Shown: piece after piece, positions 40,796 to 48,587 of the stretch
Numbering within the stretch: position 1 is the stretch's first letter
Layout: each line of letters opens with the position of its first letter
NCBI RefSeq assembly: GCF_014647795.1
Contig: NZ_BMPW01000039.1
Coordinates: 1 to 55,627 of the forward strand
DNA: 55,627 bases
Reading direction: 5' to 3'
From: Actinoplanes campanulatus
GTDB taxonomy: Bacteria > Actinomycetota > Actinomycetes > Mycobacteriales > Micromonosporaceae
Position numbers and translations under genes: made by a program
Notes under the pieces: model-generated
Told to the model about the DNA's origin: nothing
Database searches by the model: none
Seen by the model: the letters and a program-made list of their open reading frames with translations, nothing else

Positions 40796-40966
40796 TCACC
40801 CGCGCCCGGCTCGACCTTGGACGTTCGACCACCGAAGGCGGTGGGCGAACGTCCAAGATCTGGGGACGCGGCGGCGGACGGTGACCCGCCAGCCGTCGCG
40901 GAGGAGGTGGCGGGCGACGGCACGGCCGATCAGGCCGGTGCCGCCGATGACGAGAGCGGTTCGCAC
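40796..40966 (-). pseudogene. 5' stub of an NAD-dependent epimerase/SDR-like gene
   Basis: On the minus strand GTG 40966 opens RTALVIGGTGLIGRAVARHL, then LRDGWRVTV: the Rossmann GGTGLIG motif and first helix of an extended SDR epimerase. Similarity stops after about 30 residues, just before a 40-nt hairpin, and the frame ends after 56 codons. The full protein would be about 300 residues. Confidence 0.7.
40817..40856. repeat. 40-nt near-perfect hairpin between two gene stubs
   Basis: TTGGACGTTCG-A-CCACCG (40817-40834) pairs with CGGTGG-G-CGAACGTCCAA (40839-40856) around AAGG, with one mismatch. It sits exactly where both truncated genes lose similarity. Confidence 0.85.
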
Positions 40967-40982
40967 CGTTTAGGTTGTACCG

Positions 40983-41591
40983 GTGACCGATCACGTCGCG
41001 CCACGTTGGGGATCCTCGGCCCTCGTCGTCATCGACATGCAGGCCGACTTCGCCGCGATCGGCGGCACGGTCGAGGTGGCGCCCCGGGTGGACGAGCTGG
41101 CGGCCGCGTTCCGGCGAACCGGGCGGCCGATCGTGCACATCGTGCGGCTGTACCCGCCCGGTTCGTCCGATGTCGATCTGCCCCGCCGCGGGACGACCAC
41201 GATCGTGGCGCCGGGCACGCCGGGCGCCGGGCTGCTCGCCGGACCGGCCGCACCGGTGGGCCTGGACACCGGGCTGCTGCTGAGCGGACGGCCGCAGGAG
41301 ATCGGCGATCACGAGATCGTGCTGTTCAAGCCACGATGGGGCGCCTTCTACCGGACCGTTCTCGAGCAGTGGCTGCGCGACCGCGGGGCGGACACGCTGG
41401 TGGTGTGCGGTTGCAATCTGCCGAACTGCCCGCGGGCGACGCTGTTCGAGGCGAGCGAGCGCGACTTCCGTACCGTTCTCGCCACCGACGCGGTGTCGCA
41501 GACCAGCGCCGAACGCCTCGCCGACCTGGCCGGGATCGGCGTCACCCTGACCACCACCGCGGAGATCACCGAACGGCTGAGCGCGACCTGA
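40983..41591 (+). CDS. Isochorismatase-family cysteine hydrolase
   Basis: 202 residues with the catalytic triad of the family: Asp18 (LVVIDMQADF), Lys116 (VLFKPRWGAF) and Cys149 (VCGCNLPNCPRATLFEAS). The fold covers nicotinamidases, carbamoylases and isochorismatases; the substrate cannot be read from sequence. It starts at GTG 40983, close to the divergent epimerase stub. No siderophore or nicotinamide genes are nearby. Confidence 0.9.
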   Translation: MTDHVAPRWGSSALVVIDMQADFAAIGGTVEVAPRVDELAAAFRRTGRPIVHIVRLYPPGSSDVDLPRRGTTTIVAPGTPGAGLLAGPAAPVGLDTGLLLSGRPQEIGDHEIVLFKPRWGAFYRTVLEQWLRDRGADTLVVCGCNLPNCPRATLFEASERDFRTVLATDAVSQTSAERLADLAGIGVTLTTTAEITERLSAT

Positions 41592-41998
41592 GCGCGGCTC
41601 AGGCCGATCACAGCGCCTTCCCCGAGGATCGAGAGACAACGATCCCTTTGGTACGGAGGAAGCGATACCCCGGCCCCAAAGAGCCCCGGCCGCCGGAACA
41701 TTGCCGGTGCTTTGCCTGCCGACCGCACCGGCGCCGAACCCGAGTCGCACGTCTTCCGTCTGCACGGCTCAGCGCCGGACGACGTGGTCCGCTTCACGGG
41801 GGGACGCCATGCTCTGGTGACGTAGGTGGTCGGCGACACCGGCGGACAGGACGGCCGGAATCGCGCTGCTCCGGCGTACCGAAAAGGTCGATGAGCGCGG
41901 ATCGGAAAATGATTTGACGTCGCCGATATTCTGATCCTCCGTGCTTGCGGTAGGTGAGCCGGGAGGGGCCCTGCCCTTCTCGACACACAGGAGCCGCA
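41592..41998. other. Spacer without supportable genes
   Basis: About 400 bp before the MFS gene. The distal 120 bp are AT-richer (GATATTCTGATCCTCCGTG) and probably hold the MFS promoter. GGAG lies 6 nt before the MFS start. I see no strong repeat or hairpin. Confidence 0.5.
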
Positions 41999-43174
41999 AT
42001 GCGCCGGGCGCCCGCCCTCTCCTTCCTGCTCGTCACCGTCTTCCTCGACATGCTCGGCCTCGGCCTGGTCGTGCCGATCCTGCCCGCCCTGATGACGGCC
42101 GTCGCCGCCGACGTGACGGCGGCCGCGTTCTGGTCCGGGCTGCTCGGCTCGGTGTACGGGCTGCTCCAGTTCGTCCTGTCGCCGCTGCTGGGGCGGCTCT
42201 CCGACCGGTACGGGCGACGCCCGGTCCTGCTCGTCTCGCTGGCCTGTCTCGGCGCGGACTGGCTGGTCCACGCCGTCGCGCTGAGCCCGTGGCCGTTGCT
42301 GCTGTGCCACGCGCTGGCCGGGGCATTCGCCGGAACGAACACCGTTGTCAACGCGTACATCGCCGATGTCACACCGCCGGATGAGCGGGCCCGGGCGTAC
42401 GGGCTGATCGGCTCCGCCTTCGGTCTCGGCTTCGTGGCCGGGCCGGTGCTCGGCGGGCTGCTCGGCGCGGTCGACGTGCGCCTGCCGTTCTTCGCGGCGG
42501 CCGCCCTGTCGCTGGCGAACGTCGCCTACGGCTGGTTCGTGCTGCCCGAGTCACGGCCCGGCGACCGCACCACCGCGCTGACGCTGCGGGCGAGCAACCC
42601 GGTCGGGGCGATCGCCGTGGTGCTGCGGCGGCCGGTGCTGGGACGGCTCGCCTACGCACGGCTCTGCTCGGACGTCTCCCGCATGATCTTCCAGTCGGTG
42701 TGGGCGTTCTTCCTCACCTACCGGTTCAGCTGGAGCACCGCGCACGTCGGCACGGTGATGGCGGCGTCCGCGCTGGCCGGGGCGCTCTTCCAAGCCCGGG
42801 CCGTCGGCCCCGTCGTCCGGCGGCTCGGCGACAAACGCGCCGCGGTGGGTGGCGGCCTCGTCAGTGCCACAACCCTTCTGGGTACGGCGTTCGCCGCCGA
42901 ACCGTGGCAGCTCTACACGATCCTGGCCGTCGGGGTGCTCGGCTCGGTCGGCGGGGCGGCCGCCCAGTCGTGGATCTCCCGCACCGTGGGCGACGACGAG
43001 CAGGGCACCGTGCAGGGCGCGCTGACCGGCATCGGGGCGGCCGCCGAGACGGTGGTGCCGGTGGTGGCGGGAGTCGTTTTCGGATCGTCACTGGCGTACG
43101 GATCAGCGGGTTTGATCTTCGTGGTGGCCGCCGCGTTCGCGGCCTGGTCCGTGCTGATCACCGCACGTTGCTGA
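41999..43174 (+). CDS. MFS drug exporter, TetA-like
   Basis: 391 residues, 12 membrane helices. FLDMLGLGLVVPILPALM (about 14-31) and GRLSDRYGRRPVLL (about 72-85) are the TetA-type helix 1 and loop 2-3 motifs. The segment GFVAGPVLGGLLG (about 140-152) is the antiporter motif. It likely expels a drug by proton antiport. The start ATG 41999 follows CAGGAG. The 3' end overlaps the convergent MarR-like gene by 17 bp, suggesting regulation by it. Confidence 0.9.
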   Translation: MRRAPALSFLLVTVFLDMLGLGLVVPILPALMTAVAADVTAAAFWSGLLGSVYGLLQFVLSPLLGRLSDRYGRRPVLLVSLACLGADWLVHAVALSPWPLLLCHALAGAFAGTNTVVNAYIADVTPPDERARAYGLIGSAFGLGFVAGPVLGGLLGAVDVRLPFFAAAALSLANVAYGWFVLPESRPGDRTTALTLRASNPVGAIAVVLRRPVLGRLAYARLCSDVSRMIFQSVWAFFLTYRFSWSTAHVGTVMAASALAGALFQARAVGPVVRRLGDKRAAVGGGLVSATTLLGTAFAAEPWQLYTILAVGVLGSVGGAAAQSWISRTVGDDEQGTVQGALTGIGAAAETVVPVVAGVVFGSSLAYGSAGLIFVVAAAFAAWSVLITARC

Positions 43175-43604
43175 TCATTTTCTGCAGCACCCGCAGCGTG
43201 GTCACGTAGTCGGCGTCGTCGATGCCCTCGTGGATCCGGGCGCGGATCGCGGGGGCGTGGCTCTTCATCCCGACGCGTGCCGCCTCGCCCGCACCCGTGA
43301 TCCACCAGCGGCCGTCGCCGTCGACAGTGAGATGGCCGCGGTCGCGCAGCACCTCCGCTTCGGCGGCGAGATCGTCCTCGGGCCGTAGGTAGTCGCTCAT
43401 CGCCTGCCGCAGCTCGGGGACGGTCCGGCCGCGCCCGTCCGGGGACAGATCGTTGACGGACAGGTTGCGCAGGAGCCAGAACTGCGGCTGGGTGAATCCG
43501 GCCTCGGCCTGCCGGGCCCGGGTGAAGGCGATCAGCGCCTCGTAGGCGACACCGGTCCAGTAGGCGGCGGGCTGAGCGGCCAGTTCGGCATCGGTGCGGT
43601 ACAT
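43158..43604 (-). CDS. MarR-like winged-helix regulator
   Basis: 148 residues with a MarR-type architecture: N-terminal helix (YWTGVAYEALIAFTRARQAE), HTH (FTQPQFWLLRNLSVND) and wing (LTVDGDGRWWITGAGEAARV), then a dimerisation helix. It is convergent with the MFS exporter and 58 bp from the divergent hypothetical gene at 43663, either of which it could repress. Confidence 0.8.
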   Translation of the reverse strand: MYRTDAELAAQPAAYWTGVAYEALIAFTRARQAEAGFTQPQFWLLRNLSVNDLSPDGRGRTVPELRQAMSDYLRPEDDLAAEAEVLRDRGHLTVDGDGRWWITGAGEAARVGMKSHAPAIRARIHEGIDDADYVTTLRVLQKMISNVR

Positions 43605-43627
43605 GTTGACGACGCTATGACCTCAAC

Positions 43628-43663
43628 CATGATTCAAGTCAACGCTCGTGCATGATTCATACA
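43628..43663. promoter_or_regulatory. CATGATTCA direct repeats in divergent promoter
   Basis: CATGATTCA occurs at about 43628 and about 43651 in the short gap between the MarR-like gene and the gene at 43663, a spacing of about 23 bp. They are candidate MarR binding sites. The region is much less GC-rich than the genes. Confidence 0.5.
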
Positions 43664-44325
43664 TGGATCTTCCCCTGCACGATCCGCTGTTCTGGGCGCG
43701 GTACACGTTCGCCTACGAGGACGAGGACCGCATCGGCGAGCTGGCAGATCAGATCGACGGCAGCCCCGACCTCGATGACGACGACGAGGACATCGAGGGT
43801 GTCGAGGTGGTCTTCGACGTCGGTGGCGGCTGCCGCCTGATCCTCGACGTGGCCCTCGAACTCGACTCCCACTCGCTGGAGCTGATCGTGCCCGGCCTCA
43901 CCAAGCCCGCCGAGCTGGGCTGGGACGACACGGCACAGTGGCATCCGCACGCGCTGCGCTGGTCCGAGCTCGACCTGATCTGCCGCGCCGTCGACCCGGA
44001 GCCCGGCCCGGCGCTGGCGCTGCTGTGCCGGTTCGCCGCGGTGTTCGAGGACGACGACGTGGACGCCGCCGCGGCCGCGGTCGACGCCGCCTACGCGTCG
44101 CTGCGGCCGGAGGGCTGGACCGGCTACTGGCCGAGCGCCGCCGAGTGGCTGGAGCGCAACGACCTGCGCGGGCAGGCGGTGACCTGGCACACCGACGGGC
44201 AGGGCCGGCACTGGGCCCGGCAGAAGGACTGGAACCAGGAGAAGGACTTCTACAGCATCCGGCAGGGGCCGGACAGGTTCCCGCACGACGAACTGCGGAC
44301 CCTGCTCGAGGCGGCCCGCCGGTGA
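43663..44325 (+). CDS. Hypothetical acidic protein
   Basis: 220 residues from ATG 43663 (MDLPLHDPLFWARYTFAYED); a GTG 15 bp earlier is possible. Very acidic stretch DLDDDDEDIEG near residue 41. The second half carries RPEGWTGYWPSAAEWLERND and WARQKDWNQEKDFYSIRQ. No ribosome site precedes the ATG, so the message may be leaderless. It overlaps the HAD phosphatase gene (GTGA). Family not recognised. Confidence 0.7.
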   Translation: MDLPLHDPLFWARYTFAYEDEDRIGELADQIDGSPDLDDDDEDIEGVEVVFDVGGGCRLILDVALELDSHSLELIVPGLTKPAELGWDDTAQWHPHALRWSELDLICRAVDPEPGPALALLCRFAAVFEDDDVDAAAAAVDAAYASLRPEGWTGYWPSAAEWLERNDLRGQAVTWHTDGQGRHWARQKDWNQEKDFYSIRQGPDRFPHDELRTLLEAARR

Positions 44326-44990
44326 TCCGGGCCGTCATCATCGACGTCGACGACACGCTGTGCATGACCGAGGCGGCGTCGTTCGTACTGGAAAACGAGG
44401 TCCTGGCGGCCATGGGCCGTCCGCCGATGACCCGCGAGCTGCACCTGGCCACCTGGGGTGACCCGCTGCTGGAGGCCATGCCGAAACGCTCCCCCGGCCT
44501 CGACCTGGACGTGTTCGGCCCGCTGTTCCAGACCACCATGGAGCGGTATGTGGCCGAGGGCCGCCTCGACGTCATCCCGGAGGAGAACCTGCGGGCGCTG
44601 GACGCGCTGATCGAGGCCGACCGGTCGGTGCTGCTGCTCACCTCCCGGGCCGAGTCCGAGGTCCGGCACATGCTGGAGCCCGGCCACGCCGTCGCGAGCC
44701 GGGTGTCCGGCGCCTACCACCGGGGCAACACCCGGTACGGCAAACCCGACCCGCGCGCCTTCGACGAGTTACTGGCGCACACCGGGCTGTCGCCGGCGCA
44801 GTGTGTCTACGTCGGCGACTCGCCCGGTGACGCGGTGGCGGCCGGTGGCGCCGGGATGGCGTTCATCGCCTGCATGCAGAGCGGGGTGCGCCGCCTCGAG
44901 GACTTCGACGACCGTCATGTGACCGCGGCGATCGACGCGTTCCCCGAGGTGGTGCCGGTGGTGGAGCGGCTCAGCCGAACTCCAGGCTGA
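44322..44990 (+). CDS. HAD-superfamily hydrolase (phosphatase-like)
   Basis: 222 residues starting with GTG. The nucleophile motif DVDDT (Asp8, Asp10), motif II LLLTSRAES, and the motif III/IV region GKPDPRAFDELL...VYVGDSPGDAVAAGGAGM are in place with an alpha-helical cap between. It should remove phosphate from a small metabolite. It is coupled to the preceding acidic protein. The 3' end overlaps the convergent lipase-like gene by 20 bp. Confidence 0.9.
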   Translation: MIRAVIIDVDDTLCMTEAASFVLENEVLAAMGRPPMTRELHLATWGDPLLEAMPKRSPGLDLDVFGPLFQTTMERYVAEGRLDVIPEENLRALDALIEADRSVLLLTSRAESEVRHMLEPGHAVASRVSGAYHRGNTRYGKPDPRAFDELLAHTGLSPAQCVYVGDSPGDAVAAGGAGMAFIACMQSGVRRLEDFDDRHVTAAIDAFPEVVPVVERLSRTPG

Positions 44991-46383
44991 CCCGATGCCC
45001 GCTGGACGGCCAGGCAGGCACGCTCAGCCGGGTCCGCCCGGCGCCGCGCTCCTGCGTGACCACCTCCACGGTCCTTCCCGCATGCGCCCTTCCCGCCCTC
45101 CCGGCCTCCGTTCCCGCCCGCCCGGTGTACGCCGGGATGAACAGGTCGACGCCGGAGATGAACGGCTGGGCGATGAACTCCGGCAGCGGCGCGGTCAGGT
45201 CGGTGACGCCGTCGCTGTCGTCGTCGAAGGCGAAGACGCCGATCACCCGCCGGTTGTGCGGGGCGGTCGCCGGGTTGAGGATGTCCTGCCCGTTGATCCA
45301 CAGGTGGTCGCCCTCGCCGCCCCACCACTCCTTCTGCCGCTGGAACGTCAGCGCGGTGTGCCGGTCGCTGGTGTCGACCAGGGCGCCCAGGCCCTCGCCG
45401 GGCCGGCTGGTGAGCAGGCGGACGAACGTGTCCGTACGGCGGAACGGCTCGAAATAGAAGTGGTGCACCGACTGCCCGGCCCGGAGCAGGGCGAACTCGT
45501 ACCGGGCGTGCGGGTCGAGCGGCACCGGGCCGAACGCTCCCCCGGCGCCGACCGCGATCCGCGCCACCGGCCGTCCGCGGAGTCGCCGCCCGGTCGCGTG
45601 GTGGACCGGGTAGATCTCCAGCTCGGCGTCGGCGACCCCGGCGTTGCTGGGGAACAGTACGGCGCGGCCGGAGACGTACGCGGTCCGGGTGGATCGGACC
45701 TCGGTGATACGGGGATCGCAGCCCCGCAGGAAACGGTGGATCGCCGTGAAGGACTCGGCCGACGACACGGTCTGGGTGTGTGACTGCTCCGGGAAGGAGA
45801 CGTTGGTGGCGCCGGCCACGGTACGGGCGGGGTCGCCCTCGCCCCAGATGGCCAGCGTCGGCACCCCGCCGGGCAGCGCCGCCGCGGGCCGTCCGTCCAG
45901 GTTGACGTAGTGCGCGACGCGGGCGGCCCGCTCGGGTGAGCTGTTGAGATAGCCCTGGGTGACGTAGGTGCCGAGCGAGTGGGCGAGCAGGTCCACCCGG
46001 TCGGCGCCGCTGGCGGCGAGCAGGCGGTCGATACGGGCGTCGAGCCCGGCCCACACGTCGGCGAGGATGGCGACGATGTTCGGGGAGTCGTACTCGTGCG
46101 CCTCGATGATCCCCGCCGGGTAGCCGTTGCCGGCCAGACGTTTGGCCTGCACCCGGAACTGCATCGCGGAACCGGCGCTGCCGTGGATGAAGACGACCGG
46201 CCGTGGTGCGGCCGGGTGCGCGGGCGCGCCCGCTCCGGCGGCGGCATGTGCGGGCGTACCTGTTCCGGCGGCGGCGGGCGCGGGCGTGCCCGCTCTGGCG
46301 GTCGCGTACGCCGGTGTGCCTGCTCCGGCGGCGAGCGCGGCTCCGGCGGGCAGCGCGATCAGCGTTCGGCGAGTAATCCCCAT
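44971..46383 (-). CDS. TAT-exported lipase-like alpha/beta hydrolase
   Basis: 470 residues. A twin-arginine signal (TRRTLIALPAGAALAAG) is followed by a low-complexity GTPAPAAAG-type repeat (about 22-58). The alpha/beta hydrolase core has VVFIHGSAGSAMQF (oxyanion loop), LLAHSLGTYVTQGY (nucleophile Ser in HSLG) and LAIWGEGDP. The long C-terminal part (about 240-470) is beta-rich with EWWGGEGDHLWINGQDIL, probably a second domain. It resembles secreted actinobacterial lipases/esterases of the AB hydrolase superfamily. Confidence 0.85.
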   Translation of the reverse strand: MGITRRTLIALPAGAALAAGAGTPAYATARAGTPAPAAAGTGTPAHAAAGAGAPAHPAAPRPVVFIHGSAGSAMQFRVQAKRLAGNGYPAGIIEAHEYDSPNIVAILADVWAGLDARIDRLLAASGADRVDLLAHSLGTYVTQGYLNSSPERAARVAHYVNLDGRPAAALPGGVPTLAIWGEGDPARTVAGATNVSFPEQSHTQTVSSAESFTAIHRFLRGCDPRITEVRSTRTAYVSGRAVLFPSNAGVADAELEIYPVHHATGRRLRGRPVARIAVGAGGAFGPVPLDPHARYEFALLRAGQSVHHFYFEPFRRTDTFVRLLTSRPGEGLGALVDTSDRHTALTFQRQKEWWGGEGDHLWINGQDILNPATAPHNRRVIGVFAFDDDSDGVTDLTAPLPEFIAQPFISGVDLFIPAYTGRAGTEAGRAGRAHAGRTVEVVTQERGAGRTRLSVPAWPSSGHRVSLEFG

Positions 46384-46393
46384 CGACTCTCCA

Positions 46394-46446
46394 GATAGAC
46401 AGCGGTGATTATTGCACTGTGAGTGCGATTATTGCCGCTGTCTATC
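46394..46446. repeat. Complex inverted/direct repeat between kinase and lipase genes
   Basis: GATAGACAGCGG (46394-46405) and CCGCTGTCTATC (46435-46446) are perfect inverted copies. Inside lie two direct copies of GATTATTG and a small GCAC/GTGC dyad. The block fills the gap between the kinase stop and the lipase start. It may be an operator or terminator; the direct repeats inside an inverted repeat are unusual for a terminator. Confidence 0.75.
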
Positions 46447-46448
46447 GG

Positions 46449-48224
46449 TCACGCCAGAGCAGGGGCTCCGGAATCGCAGCTCACCGTCATCGTGACCCGC
46501 CGGTTGCCGTGCTTGAAGGTGACCGATGGGGCCGCCGCCGGGCCGGGATCGGTGGACTGCACCTTGTACGAGCCGGCCGCCTTCCAGGAAAGGATCTCCG
46601 CATCCCCGCCGGGGTGGCAGGTGGCCACCACGGTGCCGCCCGCCGACGACAGGGTGCGCTGCACCGGCGCCGCCGTGGTGGTCGTGGTGGTGACCTCGAC
46701 GGTCGGCGTCGGAGCGGCGGTGGTGGTCGTGGCCGTGGGCAGCGCCGTCGGCGGGGCCGTCACCGTCGGGGCGACTCCGGCCGGCGGCGCCGGTTGCGGG
46801 GTCCCGGCGCCCGGCGTCACCTCCCGGGTCGAGATGGTCCGCGTGCCGGTCGCGGTGGTGTGGGGTACACGGCTGTCGCCGGGGTTCACCGCAGACGGTT
46901 GCGCGGCATCGGCGGATTCCGCCGCGACCACGGTTCCGGCTCCACCGTCCGCGCCGCCCTCTCGCAGAAACAGCCAGCCCCCGGCCCCCGCGGCGATGAG
47001 CAGCACCGCCGCGGCCGCCCAGCGGGTCACCCGAGCGCGGTCGCGGGGCGCCGGCTTCTCAGCTTGCGATTCCGGTGCAGGCGGTCCGGCCAGGCCACCC
47101 TCCCCCGGATCCACCACCGCCCTGAACGGCTTGAGCGAGTGGGCCGGGTCGACCAAACCAACCGCATCGACTGCATCGACTGGGTCGACTGCATTGACTG
47201 CATTGACTGCATTGACTGGGCTGACCGGGCTGACCGGGTTGACCGGGTCGAGGGCATTGACTCGGCTGACCGGGTTGACTGCATCGATCGGGCCGACCGG
47301 GTTGATCGGGAACACCGGACGATCTTCCGGCAACGGCCGCAATCCGGCGCTCTGCGAGAGGACCGCGGCCGCCTCCTCGGCGCTGGGCCGCTCGGCCGGG
47401 TCCTTCGCGAGACACCGGTTGCACAGGTCGACCACCCGGTCCGGCACCCCGTCCACCGGCGGCAACGGCAGCGGCGGCACGTAGAGATGCGCCTCCAGCA
47501 TCTGCCGGGTGTTCTCGCTGTTCCACGGCGACCGCCCGGACAGCATGAGATAGAGGACGACACCGAGCGCGTAGACGTCCGAGGCCGGCACCACGGCGTC
47601 GCCGACGAGCCGCTCGGGCGCCAGATAGGCGGGCGTCCCCAGCAGCTCACCCAGGGCGCCGTCATCCGCCTCGTCCCCCGCCCCGGACGGCGCCGGCCAC
47701 TCGGCCCGCGCCGCCGCGGCGATCCCGAAGTCGACCACCTTCGCCCCGGTCGGCGACAGGATCACGTTGCCCGGCTTGATGTCGCGGTGCACCAGTCCCT
47801 CGCCGTGTGCCGCCGCCAGCGCCGCCGCGATCTCCGCCCCGACGCGCATGGCGAACCCCGCCACCACCGGCCCGGCGGACAGGCGCTGAAGTAGCGTCCC
47901 GCCGGTGACCAACTCCATCACCACGTAGGGAAGCACCTGCCCGGCGATCTCGACCTCGCCGTAGTCGTGCACGTGGGCGATGTTCGGATGCGACAGCGCC
48001 CCGGCGGCCCGAGCCTCGAGACGGATCCGTTCCCGCGACCGGACGTCCGCAGCTTGTCCTGGTTTGACCATCTTCACGGCGACGGACCGGGCCAGCACCG
48101 AGTCGCGCGCCTGCCAGACCACCGCCATCCCACCGGTCCCGATCGGCGCCAGCAGACGGTACCGTCCGCCCAGCACCAGTCCTGCTCGCGCACCGTTCTC
48201 CGATGCACCGCCGGGATCTTCCAT
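46449..48224 (-). CDS. Membrane Ser/Thr protein kinase (PASTA-less, PknB-like kinase domain)
   Basis: 591 residues from ATG 48224. The kinase domain spans about 18-285: glycine loop GTGGMAVVW, VAVKMV, catalytic HRDIKPGNVIL, DFG and GTPAYLAPE. Residues about 305-357 are a linker of tripeptide repeats (VNA, VDP, VSP), coded by 9-bp tandem repeats. One membrane helix (about 400-417) leads to a Thr/Pro/Ala-rich stalk and a small external domain. There are no PASTA repeats. Substrates are unknown; the neighbouring secreted lipase lies downstream. Confidence 0.93.
   Translation of the reverse strand: MEDPGGASENGARAGLVLGGRYRLLAPIGTGGMAVVWQARDSVLARSVAVKMVKPGQAADVRSRERIRLEARAAGALSHPNIAHVHDYGEVEIAGQVLPYVVMELVTGGTLLQRLSAGPVVAGFAMRVGAEIAAALAAAHGEGLVHRDIKPGNVILSPTGAKVVDFGIAAAARAEWPAPSGAGDEADDGALGELLGTPAYLAPERLVGDAVVPASDVYALGVVLYLMLSGRSPWNSENTRQMLEAHLYVPPLPLPPVDGVPDRVVDLCNRCLAKDPAERPSAEEAAAVLSQSAGLRPLPEDRPVFPINPVGPIDAVNPVSRVNALDPVNPVSPVSPVNAVNAVNAVDPVDAVDAVGLVDPAHSLKPFRAVVDPGEGGLAGPPAPESQAEKPAPRDRARVTRWAAAAVLLIAAGAGGWLFLREGGADGGAGTVVAAESADAAQPSAVNPGDSRVPHTTATGTRTISTREVTPGAGTPQPAPPAGVAPTVTAPPTALPTATTTTAAPTPTVEVTTTTTTAAPVQRTLSSAGGTVVATCHPGGDAEILSWKAAGSYKVQSTDPGPAAAPSVTFKHGNRRVTMTVSCDSGAPALA
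47153..47310. repeat. 9-bp tandem repeats in kinase linker
   Basis: On the plus strand units such as TGCATTGAC and CGGGTTGAC follow each other about 16 times with mild variation, keeping the kinase frame and encoding V-N/D/S-A/P triplets. Confidence 0.85.
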
Positions 48225-48250
48225 CAGAGTCCTTCCGTGGACAGCGGGCT

Positions 48251-48313
48251 GTGAAGCAGAAAACCGGCGGGCGACCGCCGGAGTCCCCATCCTTCAGGAC
48301 GGGGAGATGTCAA
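48251..48313 (+). mobile_element. Solo IS200/IS605-type right end (tnpB 3' end/omegaRNA-like remnant)
   Basis: GTGAAGCAGAAAACCGGCGG is followed by the hairpin CCGGCGG-GCGA-CCGCCGG (48264-48281), then TCCCCATCC-TTCA-GGACGGGGA (48284-48305) and GATGTCAA. This order (GAAGCAG box, GC hairpin, CCCC/GGGG hairpin, TCAA end) is how many actinobacterial tnpB elements end, where the guide-RNA scaffold overlaps the tnpB 3' end. The frame VKQKTGGRPPESPSF resembles a TnpB C-terminus. No tnpB or tnpA body and no left end are present. Recognition is from memory. Confidence 0.6.
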
Positions 48314-48587
48314 CCCCGGCATCCTGCCGTGATCCGCGCCGATTCGCATCCCACGTCGAGACAGCCCTTGGCCGTACGGCCGCTGTTGGCATTGATCGGG
48401 CGGTTTCCGGATCGTCCGGGCACCGGCAGGCAGAAGCGGCCACGGCGCAGCATAGCGATGGCGATCAGTGCGTCCACGAAGTGGTGCCGGAGTCATGCCG
48501 ACCGGTTCGCCGGCCGGAATTCTCGGTTCGGGTGCGCCGGCCTATCGCAGGGTTGCCACCGTGGCGGCGGCGTTGTCGGATGGCGGC
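48314..48587. other. Rest of the kinase/methyltransferase divergent spacer
   Basis: No gene or clear regulatory motif seen between the IS-like remnant and the methyltransferase start. Confidence 0.5.

Noticed and set aside
40983-41591. Isochorismatase-like gene as part of a siderophore cluster
   Set aside because: No entA/B/C, NRPS or transport genes adjacent; the fold covers many hydrolases.
41769-41999. 76-residue minus-strand frame upstream of the MFS gene
   Set aside because: No ribosome site, no family resemblance and it overlaps the likely MFS promoter.
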